From assembly GCF_000069785.1 (NCBI RefSeq), contig NC_010530.1, forward strand, positions 1,730,001 through 1,794,000: DNA of 64,000 nucleotides, in the 5' to 3' direction. A program made the translations under genes and the position numbers. Positions 47,694 through 57,914 of the stretch are shown here, piece after piece. The notes under the pieces were generated by a model that did not search any database, was not told the origin of the DNA, and saw only the letters and a list, made by a program, of their open reading frames with translations. The DNA comes from Cupriavidus taiwanensis LMG 19424. GTDB taxonomy: Bacteria > Pseudomonadota > Gammaproteobacteria > Burkholderiales > Burkholderiaceae. Every line of letters begins with the position of its first letter. The stretch's first letter is position 1.

Positions 47694-49504
47694 CCCTCAC
47701 TGCGGCGCCGGCCACCACGTCTGCCACCATGCCGGCTACCGATACGCTCTCCCCCGCCCCCGCCAGCGCGCCGGCGGCACCTGCCCATCCGGACGCGCAG
47801 CCGGCGCCGCCGGGGCTGGTCGCAACGTCGGTGCGCGCACACTGGACCGACCGCCTTGCGCACGTGCTGCTGGCGCTGGCCGCGCTGGCGCTGGCCTGCT
47901 TCGTGCTGGCGCCGATCGTGATGATCCTGGCCAAGAGCGTGCAGAACCGCGACGGTACCCTCGCCGGCATCGCGCACTTCCGCGCCTACTTCGAGTCGCC
48001 CGCGCTGCTGCGCTCGGTGTGGAACAGCCTGTGGGTCTCGGCGCTGGCCACCTGCATCACGGTGCCGCTGGCATTCGGCTTTGCCTATGCGCTCACGCGC
48101 AGCCGCATCGCCTGCAAGGGCCTGCTGCGCAACCTGGCGCTGATCCCCCTGCTGGCGCCCTCGCTGCTGGCGGCCATCTCCTTCATCTTCTGGTTCGGCA
48201 ACCAGGGACTGCTCAAGCCGTGGATGGGCAGCACGCAGATCTACGGGCCGCTGGGCATCGTCGCGTCGCTGGTGTTCGCCACCTTTCCGCACGCGCTGAT
48301 GATCCTGATCACCGCGCTGTCGCTGACGGACGCGCGGCTGTATGAGGCCGCCGATGCGCTGGGCACCTCGACCGTGCGCAAGTTCTTCACCATCACCGTG
48401 CCCGGCGCGCGCTACGGGCTGGTCAGCGCCGCCATGGTGGTGTTCACCTATGCGATCTCGGATTTCGGCATCCCGAAGGTGATCGGCGGCAACTTCCATA
48501 TGCTGGCGACCGACATCTACAAGCTGGTGATCGGCATGCAGGACTTCTCGCAGGGCGCGGTGGTGTCGCTGATGCTGCTGGTGCCGGTGGCCGTGACGTA
48601 CTGCGTCGACGCCCGCGTGCAGCGCCGCCAGATGGCGCTGATGTCGGCGCGCTCGGTGCCCTACGTGCCGCGCCGCAGCCCCCGCTTCGATCTGGCCATG
48701 GCGGTGTTCTGCTGGCTGATGGCGGCGCTGATGCTGGCGGTGATGGGCATGGCGGTGTATGCGTCCTTCGTCAAACTGTGGCCGTACAACTTCTCGCTGT
48801 CGCTGAACCACTACCGCGTCGGGCTGGTCGAGGGCGGCGTGGTCGACTCGTACCTGAACAGCCTGCGCATGGCGGGCCTGGCCGCGGTGATCGGGCCGGT
48901 GTTCATCTTTGCCACCGCCTACCTGCTGGAGAAGACCCGCGGCATGGACTGGCTGCGCGGCTTCGTGCGGCTGATGGCGGTGCTGCCGATGGGCGTGCCG
49001 GGACTGGTGCTGGGCCTGGGCTACATCTTCTTCTTCGTGCCGCAGGCCAATCCCCTGCACGGGCTGTACCAGACGCTGGGCATCCTGGTGCTGGTGACCA
49101 TCGTCCACTACTACGCGTCGTGCCACCTGACGGCGGTGACCGCGCTCAAGCAGCTCGACAGCGAGTTCGAGGCCGTGTCGGCGTCGCTCAAGGTGCCGTT
49201 CTACAAGACCTTCTTCAAGGTCACGGTGCCGGCCTGCCTGCCCGCCATCCTGGAGATCTCGCGCTACCTGTTCATCAATGCGATGACCACGGTTTCGGCG
49301 GTGGTGTTCCTGTACGGCGCCGACACCAAGCTGGCCTCGGTCGAGATCGTCAACCTGGACGAGTCCGGCGACATCGGCCCGGCGGCGGCCATGGCCACGC
49401 TGGTGGTGCTGACCTCGGCCTTCGCCTGCCTGCTCTATTACCTGCTGCAACGCGTGCTCGATTGCAAGACCCAGGCCTGGCGCCAGGGCCAGGGCAACGA
49501 CTGA
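47684..49504 (+). CDS. 2-aminoethylphosphonate ABC transporter, fused permease
   Basis: A 606-residue inner-membrane protein holding two permease modules in one chain, equivalent to PhnU and PhnV. Each half has about six membrane segments and an EAA loop (EAADALGTSTVRKFFTITVPGA and AVSASLKVPFYKTFFKVTVPAC). The first 60 residues are a Pro/Ala-rich cytoplasmic tail. It starts inside the end of phnT. Confidence 0.9.
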   Translation: MRMTLTAAPATTSATMPATDTLSPAPASAPAAPAHPDAQPAPPGLVATSVRAHWTDRLAHVLLALAALALACFVLAPIVMILAKSVQNRDGTLAGIAHFRAYFESPALLRSVWNSLWVSALATCITVPLAFGFAYALTRSRIACKGLLRNLALIPLLAPSLLAAISFIFWFGNQGLLKPWMGSTQIYGPLGIVASLVFATFPHALMILITALSLTDARLYEAADALGTSTVRKFFTITVPGARYGLVSAAMVVFTYAISDFGIPKVIGGNFHMLATDIYKLVIGMQDFSQGAVVSLMLLVPVAVTYCVDARVQRRQMALMSARSVPYVPRRSPRFDLAMAVFCWLMAALMLAVMGMAVYASFVKLWPYNFSLSLNHYRVGLVEGGVVDSYLNSLRMAGLAAVIGPVFIFATAYLLEKTRGMDWLRGFVRLMAVLPMGVPGLVLGLGYIFFFVPQANPLHGLYQTLGILVLVTIVHYYASCHLTAVTALKQLDSEFEAVSASLKVPFYKTFFKVTVPACLPAILEISRYLFINAMTTVSAVVFLYGADTKLASVEIVNLDESGDIGPAAAMATLVVLTSAFACLLYYLLQRVLDCKTQAWRQGQGND

Positions 49505-49540
49505 CCTTCCCTTTCCAGCCTTCCCAATCAGGAGCTCAAC

Positions 49541-50674
49541 ATGATCCGCGGCAATGACCCGATCCTTCTGACCCCCGGCCCCCTGACCACCTCGCTCGCC
49601 ACCAAGCAGGCCATGCTGCGCGACTGGGGCTCGTGGGACGCCGCCTTCAACACCATCACCCGCAGCCTGTGCGACGACCTGGTGCGCATCGTCCACGGCG
49701 AAGGCACCCATGTCTGCGTGCCGATGCAGGGCAGCGGCACCTTCTCGGTCGAAGCCGCCATCGCCAACGTGGTGCCGCGCGACGGCAAGGTGCTGGTGCC
49801 GCAGAACGGCGCCTACTGCCAGCGCATCCTGAAGATCTGCAAGGTGCTCGGGCGCGCCAGCGTGGAACTGCCGATCCCTGAAGACCAGCCCGCCAGCGCC
49901 GCGCTGATCGAAGACGCGCTGCGGCGCGACCCGTCGATCACGCATGTGGCGCAGGTGCATTGCGAGACCGGCGCGGGCGTGCTCAACCCGCTGCAGGACA
50001 TCGCCCTGCTGTGCCAGCGGCTGGGCAAGGGCCTGATCGTCGACGCCATGAGCTCGTTCGGCGCGATCGAGATCGATGCCCGCACCATGCCCTTCGACGC
50101 GCTGGTTGCGGCCACCGGCAAATGCATCGAGGGCGTGCCCGGCATGGGCTTCGTGCTGGTGAAGAAGGACGTGCTGGAAGCCAGCCAGGGCAACAGCCAT
50201 TCGCTGGCGCTCGACCTGCACGACCAGTATGTGTACATGCAGAAGACCACGCAGTGGCGCTTCACCCCGCCCACGCACGTGGTGGCGGCCTTCCGCGCGG
50301 CGCTGGACCAGTTCCTGGAAGAAGGCGGCCAGCCGGTGCGCGGCGCGCGCTATCGCCGCAACTGCGACACGCTGGTCAAGGGCATGGCGGCGCTGGGCTT
50401 CCGCACCTTCCTGCCCACGGCGGTGCAGGCGCCGATCATCGTCACCTTCCATGCGCCGGCGGATGCGCGCTATGACTTCAAGACCTTCTACGCCAAGGTG
50501 CGCGAGCGCGGCTACATCCTGTACCCGGGCAAGCTGACCCAGGTGGAAACCTTCCGCGTCGGCTGCATCGGCGCGATCGACGACAACGAGATGCGCAACG
50601 TGGTGACGGCGATCGGCGAAGTGCTGAGGGAGATGGGGATCGAGATGCAGGGGCGGCTGGCGGAGGCGGCGTAA
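49541..50674 (+). CDS. phnW: 2-aminoethylphosphonate-pyruvate transaminase
   Basis: A 377-residue class V aminotransferase that converts AEP and pyruvate to phosphonoacetaldehyde and alanine. The PLP lysine is K194 in [15 protein letters not shown], and [13 protein letters not shown] binds the cofactor phosphate. CAGGAG precedes the ATG. With PhnY and PhnA it completes the oxidative AEP route; no phosphonatase (PhnX) is seen here. Confidence 0.95.
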   Translation: MIRGNDPILLTPGPLTTSLATKQAMLRDWGSWDAAFNTITRSLCDDLVRIVHGEGTHVCVPMQGSGTFSVEAAIANVVPRDGKVLVPQNGAYCQRILKICKVLGRASVELPIPEDQPASAALIEDALRRDPSITHVAQVHCETGAGVLNPLQDIALLCQRLGKGLIVDAMSSFGAIEIDARTMPFDALVAATGKCIEGVPGMGFVLVKKDVLEASQGNSHSLALDLHDQYVYMQKTTQWRFTPPTHVVAAFRAALDQFLEEGGQPVRGARYRRNCDTLVKGMAALGFRTFLPTAVQAPIIVTFHAPADARYDFKTFYAKVRERGYILYPGKLTQVETFRVGCIGAIDDNEMRNVVTAIGEVLREMGIEMQGRLAEAA

Positions 50675-50706
50675 GTCGTTTTTTATCTCCGACGCCAGCA
50701 GCAAGT

Positions 50707-50735
50707 TCCCCTCTCCCGCGCGCGGGAGAGGAGAG
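50707..50735. repeat. CCCTCTCCCGC hairpin repeat, solo copy
   Basis: CCCCTCTCCCGCG pairs with CGCGGGAGAGG, a compact stem 33 bp after phnW. It may attenuate transcription into the downstream membrane-protein gene. Confidence 0.75.
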
Positions 50736-50788
50736 CAAACAAGCGGGCGTACGAATGCACCAGCAGATCACAAGAACAACTCCCCTTC

Positions 50789-51640
50789 ATGTCCCTCCCC
50801 CCCGATTTCCACGGCCTTGCCTTTGCCGCCGTGATGCTGTCGGCGCTGATGCATGCGTCGTGGAACGCCATCGTCAAGATCGGCGGCGACCGGCTGTCTT
50901 CGATGGCGCTGATCGACACCTTCTGCCTGCTGGTGGCGCTGCCGTTCCTGTTCGTGGTGCCGATGCCGGCACCGCAGGTATGGCCATTCCTGCTGGCCAC
51001 GGTGGCGCTGGAGGTGGTCTACAAGCTGTCGCTGGTGGCCGCCTATAACCGCGGCGACTTCAGCCAGGCGTATCCGCTGATGCGCGGCTCGGCGCCGATG
51101 ATGGTGGCGATCCTGCTGTTGCTGACCGGCAGCGAAAAGCTGGGGCTTGGCGGCTATGCCGGCATCGCGCTGATCTGCTTCGGACTGGTCAGCCTGGTGC
51201 ACTGGCGGCGGCAGGCGCCCGACCTGCTCGGCTTCGCGCTGCTGGCCGGGGCCTGCCTGGCGGGCGGCACCGTGATCGACGGCACCGCGGTCAAGCGCCA
51301 TGGCGAGGTGCTGACCTACATCGTCTGGCTGCAGGCGATGTCGCATGTGTTCATGCCCGGCTATGCCTTCGTCCGCCGCGGCACGGCGCTGACGGCGTTG
51401 CTGCGCACGGAATGGAAGCGCGCCGGCATCGGCGGCATCAACCGCGTGGGCTCGTACGCGCTGATGCTGTGGGCCATGACGCTGGCGCCGGTGGCCAAGC
51501 TGGCGGCGCTGCGCGAGTCGAGCGTGATCTTTGCCGCGCTGCTGGGCCACTTCCTGCTGCGCGAAGCCTTCGATCGCCGCCGCGTGGTGGCTACCGCGCT
51601 GGTGCTGGCGGGCATCGTCACACTGCAACTGGCGCGCTGA
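50789..51640 (+). CDS. EamA-like membrane protein associated with phosphonate use
   Basis: A 283-residue integral membrane protein with about ten segments arranged as two EamA (DUF6) repeats. It resembles the family that co-occurs with Burkholderiales phosphonate clusters (phosphonate-utilisation-associated membrane protein). Its substrate is not known; export of an intermediate or of an amine is possible. It lies between phnW and the FAD oxidoreductase. Confidence 0.8.
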   Translation: MSLPPDFHGLAFAAVMLSALMHASWNAIVKIGGDRLSSMALIDTFCLLVALPFLFVVPMPAPQVWPFLLATVALEVVYKLSLVAAYNRGDFSQAYPLMRGSAPMMVAILLLLTGSEKLGLGGYAGIALICFGLVSLVHWRRQAPDLLGFALLAGACLAGGTVIDGTAVKRHGEVLTYIVWLQAMSHVFMPGYAFVRRGTALTALLRTEWKRAGIGGINRVGSYALMLWAMTLAPVAKLAALRESSVIFAALLGHFLLREAFDRRRVVATALVLAGIVTLQLAR

Positions 51641-51729
51641 GGTTTGTTGCGTTTTGCGTTGTTTATTGGCGTTTTGTGGCATACCATGGCAATCATCCTC
51701 CACCGCCTTCGCCCCGCGCGCTGAACACC

Positions 51730-54210
51730 ATGTCCATCCCTTCCCAAACCCGCGTCGTCATCATCGGCGGCGGCATCATCGGCTGCAGCGTGGCCTACCA
51801 CCTGACCCGGCTCGGCTGGACCGACGTGGTGCTGCTCGAGCAAGGCCAGCTGTCGTGCGGCACCACGTGGCACGCGGCCGGCCTGGTCGGCCAGTTGCGC
51901 TCGCAGGAAAGCATGACGAAGCTGATTCGCTATTCCACGCAGCTCTACAGCGAACTGGAAGCGGAAACCGGCCTTGGCACCGGCTGGAAGCAATGCGGCT
52001 CGCTGTCGGTCGCGCGCACCGCCGAACGGATGACGCAACTGCGCCGCACCGCGGCGGTGGCGCGCGCCTACGGGGTGGAATGCGAGGTGATCTCGCCCGC
52101 GCAGGCCGGCGAACTGTGGCCCGTGATGCGTACCGACGACTTGCTGGGCGCGGTTTGGCTGCCCGGCGACGGCAAGGCCAACCCGACCGACCTGACGCAG
52201 GCGCTGGCACGCGGCGCGCGCAGCCGCGGCGCCCGTATCGCGCAAGACACGAAGATCACCGCGGTCCATACCCGCGACGGCCGCGCCTCCGGCGTCAGCT
52301 GGCGCAACAAGGCCGGCGACGAAGGCCGCATCGAAGCCGAGATCGTGGTCAATTGCGCCGGGCAGTGGGCACGCCAGGTGGGGCTGATGTGCGGCGTGAC
52401 CGTCCCGCTGCATTCGGCCGAGCACTACTACATCGTCACCGAGCGTATTGCCGGCGTGCATCCCGACCTGCCAGTGATGCGCGACCCCGACGGGTTTATC
52501 TACTTCAAGGAGGAAGTGGGCGGGCTGGTGATGGGCGGATTCGAGCCGGACGCCAAGCCGTGGGGCATGCAGGGCATCCCCGAGCCGTTCGAGTTCCAGC
52601 TGCTGCCCGATGACTGGGACCAGTTCCAGGTGCTGATGGAAAACGCGCTGGTGCGCGTGCCGGCGCTAGAAACGGCGCAGGTCAAGCAGTTCTACAACGG
52701 CCCGGAATCGTTCACGCCGGACAACAATTTCATCCTGGGCGAGGCGCCGGAGCTGCGCAATTTCTACGTCGGCGCGGGCTTCAACTCGATGGGCATCGCG
52801 TCCGCCGGCGGCGCCGGCATGGCGCTGGCGGAATGGATCGTCGCGGGCGAGCCGACCATGGACCTGTGGCCGGTCGATATCCGCCGCTTCGCCGGCTTCA
52901 ACGGCAACCAGGGCTGGCTGCACGACCGCGTCAAGGAAACGCTCGGGCTGCATTACGCGATGCCCTGGCCGAACCGCGAACTGGAGACCGCACGGCCGTT
53001 CCGCCGCTCCGCGCTGTATGCACACCTGCGCGATGCCGGTGCCAACTTCGGCAGCAAGATGGGCTGGGAGCGGCCCAACTTTTTCGCGCCGCCGGGCACG
53101 TCGCCGCAAATCGAATATGCCTTCGGCCAGCAGAACTGGCTGCCGTGGAGCGGCACCGAACACCGTGCCTGCCGCGAGGGCGTGGCGCTGTTCGACATGA
53201 GCTCGTTCTCCAAGTACCTGGTCAAGGGCGCCGACGCCGAGGCGGTGCTGCAGTACGTGATGAGCAACGACGTGGCGGTGCCGCCCGGCCAGACTGTCTA
53301 TACCGCGATGCTCAACGAGCGCGGCACCTATGAGTCCGACCTGACCGTGACGCGGCTGGCGCAAGACCAGTACCTGGTGGTGACGGGGTCGGCGCAGACC
53401 ACGCGCGACTTCAGCTATATCGAGCGGCTGATCCCGGCCGACCAGCGCTGCGTGATCGTCGACGTCACCGGCCAGTACGCGGTGCTGGCGGTGATGGGAC
53501 CGCGCTCGCGCGAGCTGCTGCAGCGGGTATCGCGCGCGGATTTCTCCAATGAGGGCTTTCCCTTCGGCAGTTCGCGCAAGATCGACCTGGGCTATGCCAC
53601 CGTGCGCGCCACGCGGCTCACTTACGTGGGCGAGCTGGGCTGGGAGCTGTACGTGCCGGTGGAATTCGCGGTGGGCGTGTACGAGACCCTGCACGAGGCG
53701 GGCCGCACGCTCGGGCTGGTCAATGCCGGCTACTACGCGATCGAATCGCTGCGGCTGGAAAAGGGCTACCGCGCCTGGGGCCGCGAGCTGTCGCCTTCGG
53801 TCAATCCGTTCGAGGCGGGACTGTCATTCGCCTGCAAGCTTGCCAGCGGCATGAACTTCCGCGGGCGTGACGCGCTGCTGCGGCTGCGGCAGGCGGGCGC
53901 GCCCACGCGGCGCATGGTGGTCGTGACGGTCGACGGCGCCAGCGACGCCATGCTGTGGGGCGGCGAAGCCGTGCTGCGCACCGGCCCCGACGGCAGCGTG
54001 CGCGCGGTGGGCTCGCTCAGTTCGGCCGCCTTCGGCCATACGCTGGGCTGCCCCTTGGGCATGGCCTTGCTGGCGCGCGAGGATGGACCGGCCGATACCG
54101 CATGGCTGGAAGCCGGCACCTACCATGTCGACCTGGCCGGCACGCTGCTGCCGGCGCGCGTGCACCTGCGCGCGCCCTACGATCCGGCATCGGCGCGGCC
54201 GAAGGCTTGA
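51730..54210 (+). CDS. FAD oxidoreductase fused to GcvT domains (dimethylglycine/sarcosine dehydrogenase-like)
   Basis: An 826-residue two-part enzyme. Residues 1-390 form a DAO-type FAD domain with VVIIGGGIIGCSVAYHLTRLG, the covalent-flavin-type His in CGTTWHAAGLVGQLRS and GAGFNSMGIASAGGAG. Residues from about 430 form a GcvT/aminomethyltransferase region that takes one-carbon units to tetrahydrofolate. Such enzymes oxidatively demethylate N-methyl amines. In this AEP cluster the substrate may be an N-methylated aminophosphonate or a betaine, which is inference. Confidence 0.82.
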   Translation: MSIPSQTRVVIIGGGIIGCSVAYHLTRLGWTDVVLLEQGQLSCGTTWHAAGLVGQLRSQESMTKLIRYSTQLYSELEAETGLGTGWKQCGSLSVARTAERMTQLRRTAAVARAYGVECEVISPAQAGELWPVMRTDDLLGAVWLPGDGKANPTDLTQALARGARSRGARIAQDTKITAVHTRDGRASGVSWRNKAGDEGRIEAEIVVNCAGQWARQVGLMCGVTVPLHSAEHYYIVTERIAGVHPDLPVMRDPDGFIYFKEEVGGLVMGGFEPDAKPWGMQGIPEPFEFQLLPDDWDQFQVLMENALVRVPALETAQVKQFYNGPESFTPDNNFILGEAPELRNFYVGAGFNSMGIASAGGAGMALAEWIVAGEPTMDLWPVDIRRFAGFNGNQGWLHDRVKETLGLHYAMPWPNRELETARPFRRSALYAHLRDAGANFGSKMGWERPNFFAPPGTSPQIEYAFGQQNWLPWSGTEHRACREGVALFDMSSFSKYLVKGADAEAVLQYVMSNDVAVPPGQTVYTAMLNERGTYESDLTVTRLAQDQYLVVTGSAQTTRDFSYIERLIPADQRCVIVDVTGQYAVLAVMGPRSRELLQRVSRADFSNEGFPFGSSRKIDLGYATVRATRLTYVGELGWELYVPVEFAVGVYETLHEAGRTLGLVNAGYYAIESLRLEKGYRAWGRELSPSVNPFEAGLSFACKLASGMNFRGRDALLRLRQAGAPTRRMVVVTVDGASDAMLWGGEAVLRTGPDGSVRAVGSLSSAAFGHTLGCPLGMALLAREDGPADTAWLEAGTYHVDLAGTLLPARVHLRAPYDPASARPKA

Positions 54211-54522
54211 GCGGACAGCCGGCGGGGAATATTCGCGCCGGCTGATAACCACTATTCAACGCCCCGCCTTGAGGTAAACCCTAGGCCACGGCGACAATCG
54301 CGGGGTCAGCGCAGCCGTTCAGCGCCAGGACCATGACAACCATGCCCCGCCCCGATTCACCCGCGCCGCAGCCGTAGTGACTGGCGGCACGCCATGCCCT
54401 GCAGCGGCCGCACATCGCGGCCGCGCTCCCTGAACACCTGAACCGTATCCGCGCCAGCTTTCGGGCTGGCCCGCGGATGGCTGCCCTTGCCGCGCAATCT
54501 TGCGCCATCCCCAAGGAAATCC
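54211..54522. other. 312-bp intergenic region
   Basis: A hairpin CAGCCGGC...GCCGGCTG at 54216-54244, directly after the FAD oxidoreductase stop, may end the phn operon. The rest should carry the promoter of the molybdenum-enzyme operon, but no clear promoter or coding sequence was recognised. Confidence 0.4.
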
Positions 54523-57357
54523 ATGCCCAGCTTCAACCCTTCACGACGCACCTTCCTCAAAGCCAGCGTCGTGGCCGGGGTGTCGGTCTATATCGCACCC
54601 ATCGGCGGCAAGGCTTTCGCGGCCTTGTTCGAAGACAAGATCCTGACCCCCGTGCAGTGGGACGCCAGGGCCGGCGCCCCACGGTTCCGCATCGACGGCA
54701 TCGCCAAGGTCACCGGCGCCAAGGTGTTTGCGCGCGATATCCGCTCGCGCGACATGCCGCACTGGCCGCGGCAGCAGTCGCACGCCTTCATCCTGCGCGC
54801 AACCCGGGCCGACCGTGTCTATGCGGGCTTCGACCTCGGCGTGCTGGGCGATGAACTCAGGCCCGATCGCGTTGTCACCGCCGATGACCTGGCCCGCGAC
54901 GGCGTCGCCTTCCCCGCCTTCTACGGCGACGACATGCTGCTGCCCGAGGGCAAGACGCCGGCCTACCTGGGCCACGCCGTGGCGATCCTGATCTACCACG
55001 ACTTCGCGCGCTTCCGCTTTGCCAAGGACAAGCTCAAGTTCCGCGACGACGTGATCCGCTATGGCGCGAAGACCGGCCCGCTGGAACGCGACCCGTGGGG
55101 CACCTTCCGCTTCGTGCGCGTGGGCGGCGCCACGCCCTATGACGACGATGTGTTCTCCAGCCTGAAGCACGCGCCGGTGTTCCCCAGCATGATGCGCAAG
55201 CACCAGCCGGTCTGGCCGGACGGCAAGGACCACGGCCAGCTCGGCGAACAGGGCATGCACCACGCCGCCCAGATCCGCGCGCAACTGGCCAGGCCATCCG
55301 ACGACTGGCTGGTGCTGGAGCGCGAATACAACTCGCAGTCGGTCGATACCGCCGCGCTCGAGCCCGACAACGCCAATTGCTGGTACGACGCCGCCGCGCA
55401 GGCGCTGCACATGGTGGTGCCGACGCAAGGGCCGAACGAGGTCGCCGAAAGCGTGGCCGAGATGCTGGCGAAGGCCAGGGGCGCGTTCCCGGTGAAGCAG
55501 GTGTTCCTGCACCCGTGCTACACGGTGGGCTACGGCTCCAAGGACCACTACAACTTCCCGTTCTACGGCCTGGTCACGGCGCTGTACGCCGACGGCAGGC
55601 CAGTGCGGCTGGCCAACGACCGCTACGAGCAGTTCCAGACCTCGATCAAGCGCCATGCCTTCCGGATGCGCTACCGCATCGCGGTGGACCGCAAGACCGG
55701 CCTGTTCCAGGCCTTCCAGGGCGACCTGGAAGCCAACGGCGGCGGGCGCTCCAACTTCTCGCCGTCGGTGGCGATGGTGGGCGCCACCGCGGCGCAATCG
55801 ATCTATTACTTCCCGAAGAACGACCTGACCGCCGTGGCGATCGCCTCGCGCGCCGTCGACGCTGGTTCTGCGCGCGGCTACGGCACGCTGCAGAGCATGG
55901 CCGCGACCGAGATGATGGTCGACGAGTTCGCCGAGCAGCTCAAGCTCGACCCGATCGAGTTCCGGCTGAAGAACGCGCTGCGCTCGGGCATGAAGAACAC
56001 GCAGGGGGCAATCCCCGCCGGCGCGATCCGCGTCGACGAGGTGCTGGAGGCGGCAAAGGCCTATCCGCTGTGGACCCATCGCGCCAGCAAGAAGGCGGAG
56101 TATGAAGCCGCCCACCCGGGTCGCCGCTATGGCGTGGGCTTTGCCTGCGTGCAGAAGGACTTTGGCACGGGCGCGGAAGCGTCGTTCGCCAAGGTCGAAC
56201 TGAAGGCCGACGGCAGCATCGTGCTGCATCACTCCGGCGCCGAGATCGGCACCGGCATGTCGACCTCGCAGGCCGCCGCGGTGGCGCGCTGGCTGGGCAA
56301 GCCGGCGGGCGAGGTGCGCACCTCCGTCACCGACTGGACCGACCTGCCGGTGACCACCTCCGGCGACCCCTACCTGATGAGCCAGGCCGAGCAGGACAGG
56401 CTGTCGGCCAACCCGCGCTGGTCGCCGGCCTATGCGTCGCCCGCCAGCGCCACCAACTCGGCCTACTACTTCACGCACAGCACGCGCGAGGCCGCCCGCG
56501 TGGTGTTCCTTCACGGCCTGTGGCCGGCGGCGATGGCGATCTGGAGCCAGGGCATCGGCGGCGGCCAGGCCGCTTCACTGGTGGTGCGCGTGGAAGACGC
56601 GCGCTGGGTCGACGGCAAGCTCAGCGCCGGTGGCCTGCAGGCGCTGCCGCTGGAGCAGCTCGCGGCCAAGGCGCATGAGCTGGGGCTGGTGACCGGCGCC
56701 ACCGTGCACGCCTTCAACCGCTGGCAATGGAGCGAGGCCGATTTCGACATCAACGGACAGGCTGCGCGGCTGCCGGTCGATGGCCTGTCGGTGCGCTACG
56801 GCGATGGCGCCGATGCCGCGCGCAAGGCGCGCATGCGCACCGCCGGCGGCTGGCATGTGCTCGATCGCAGCAAGGTCCATATCGCGCCCACGCAGCGCAA
56901 CAACGCCGCGGTGACCTACTACAGCGCGGTCGGCACCTTCGTGGAGCTGTCGGTGCACGAGGCCAGCGGCAAGGTGGAGATCCTGTCGCACCACTCGATC
57001 ATGGAATGCGGCACGCAGCTGTCGCCGCAACTGGTGTCCGGCCAGCTGCAGGGCGGCATTGCCATGGGCATCGGCCACGCGCTGCACGAATACCTTCCGC
57101 TGTACGAGGACGGCCCCGGCAACGGCACCTGGAACTTCAACCGCTACCACCTGCCGCGCGCCAGCGACGTGGCGGTGTGGAGCCAGACCGGCACGGTGCT
57201 GCCGCCGGTCACCGAAACCGACCCGCCCAAGGGCATCGCCGAGGTGGTGATGATCCCGGTGGTGGGCGCCATCGTCAACGGCATCGCGCATGCCATCGGC
57301 CACCGCTTCACCGACCTGCCGGTGACGGCGGCCAAGATCCAGGAGGTACTGGCATGA
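54523..57357 (+). CDS. xanthine dehydrogenase-family molybdopterin-binding large subunit, Tat-exported
   Basis: A 944-residue molybdenum hydroxylase subunit. The N-terminus has a twin-arginine signal (SRRTFLKASVVAGVSVY), placing the enzyme in the periplasm. Typical Mo-cofactor regions include NGGGRSNFSPS, GSARGYGTLQSMAATEMMVDEFAEQL, GAEIGTGMSTSQAAAVA and ETDPPKGIAEV. It resembles isoquinoline 1-oxidoreductase/aldehyde dehydrogenase large subunits. AAGGAAAT precedes the ATG. The substrate may be an aldehyde or N-heterocycle. Confidence 0.85.
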   Translation: MPSFNPSRRTFLKASVVAGVSVYIAPIGGKAFAALFEDKILTPVQWDARAGAPRFRIDGIAKVTGAKVFARDIRSRDMPHWPRQQSHAFILRATRADRVYAGFDLGVLGDELRPDRVVTADDLARDGVAFPAFYGDDMLLPEGKTPAYLGHAVAILIYHDFARFRFAKDKLKFRDDVIRYGAKTGPLERDPWGTFRFVRVGGATPYDDDVFSSLKHAPVFPSMMRKHQPVWPDGKDHGQLGEQGMHHAAQIRAQLARPSDDWLVLEREYNSQSVDTAALEPDNANCWYDAAAQALHMVVPTQGPNEVAESVAEMLAKARGAFPVKQVFLHPCYTVGYGSKDHYNFPFYGLVTALYADGRPVRLANDRYEQFQTSIKRHAFRMRYRIAVDRKTGLFQAFQGDLEANGGGRSNFSPSVAMVGATAAQSIYYFPKNDLTAVAIASRAVDAGSARGYGTLQSMAATEMMVDEFAEQLKLDPIEFRLKNALRSGMKNTQGAIPAGAIRVDEVLEAAKAYPLWTHRASKKAEYEAAHPGRRYGVGFACVQKDFGTGAEASFAKVELKADGSIVLHHSGAEIGTGMSTSQAAAVARWLGKPAGEVRTSVTDWTDLPVTTSGDPYLMSQAEQDRLSANPRWSPAYASPASATNSAYYFTHSTREAARVVFLHGLWPAAMAIWSQGIGGGQAASLVVRVEDARWVDGKLSAGGLQALPLEQLAAKAHELGLVTGATVHAFNRWQWSEADFDINGQAARLPVDGLSVRYGDGADAARKARMRTAGGWHVLDRSKVHIAPTQRNNAAVTYYSAVGTFVELSVHEASGKVEILSHHSIMECGTQLSPQLVSGQLQGGIAMGIGHALHEYLPLYEDGPGNGTWNFNRYHLPRASDVAVWSQTGTVLPPVTETDPPKGIAEVVMIPVVGAIVNGIAHAIGHRFTDLPVTAAKIQEVLA

Positions 57358-57914
57358 GCATCGCCACCCAGCCCATCACGCTCCACATCAACGGCAAGGA
57401 CGTCGGCCCGGTCGACGTGCCCGAAGGCCTGATGATGATCGATTTCCTGCACGAATACCTGGACCTGACCGGCTCGCGGCTGGGCTGCGGCCAGGGCATC
57501 TGCCACGCCTGCGTGGTGATCCACGACAAGCCCGACGGCACCAGCGAGGAAGTGCGCAGCTGCATCACCGGTGCGCACTGGTTCAACGGCCGCAAGGTGC
57601 GCACCGTGGAAGGCCACGGCAAGCGCAACGAGCAAGGCGAGGTGGTCGAGCTGACGCCGGTGCAGCAGAAGTTCCTGGAGCATTTCAGCTTCCAGTGTGG
57701 CTACTGCACGCCGGGCTTCGTCAACGGCGCCACCATCCTGGTGGAACAGCTCAGGCGCAAGCCGGTGCCGAAGGACCAGGTCGAAGCCACCATCACCCGG
57801 GCGCTCGACGGCCATATCTGCCGCTGCACCGGCTACGTGCGCTACTACGAGGCGGTCAGGGACGTGATCACCAGCACGCCGGGCCTGGTGCTGGACAGCG
57901 GGAGCGACAAGTGA
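57354..57914 (+). CDS. 2Fe-2S subunit of the molybdenum hydroxylase
   Basis: A 186-residue small subunit with two 2Fe-2S clusters. The plant-type cluster uses CGQGICHAC and a later Cys in VRSCITG; the second uses FQCGYCTPG and HICRCTGY. It has no export signal of its own, so it probably crosses the membrane with the Tat-targeted large subunit. The start overlaps the large-subunit stop (ATGA). Confidence 0.9.
   Translation: MSIATQPITLHINGKDVGPVDVPEGLMMIDFLHEYLDLTGSRLGCGQGICHACVVIHDKPDGTSEEVRSCITGAHWFNGRKVRTVEGHGKRNEQGEVVELTPVQQKFLEHFSFQCGYCTPGFVNGATILVEQLRRKPVPKDQVEATITRALDGHICRCTGYVRYYEAVRDVITSTPGLVLDSGSDK

Noticed and set aside
47579..50704. Very long minus-strand open frame (about 1041 codons) opposite phnT, the permease and phnW
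   Set aside because: Its composition is His/Arg/Gln-rich without domains, and the plus-strand genes contain intact Walker motifs, permease loops and PLP lysine.
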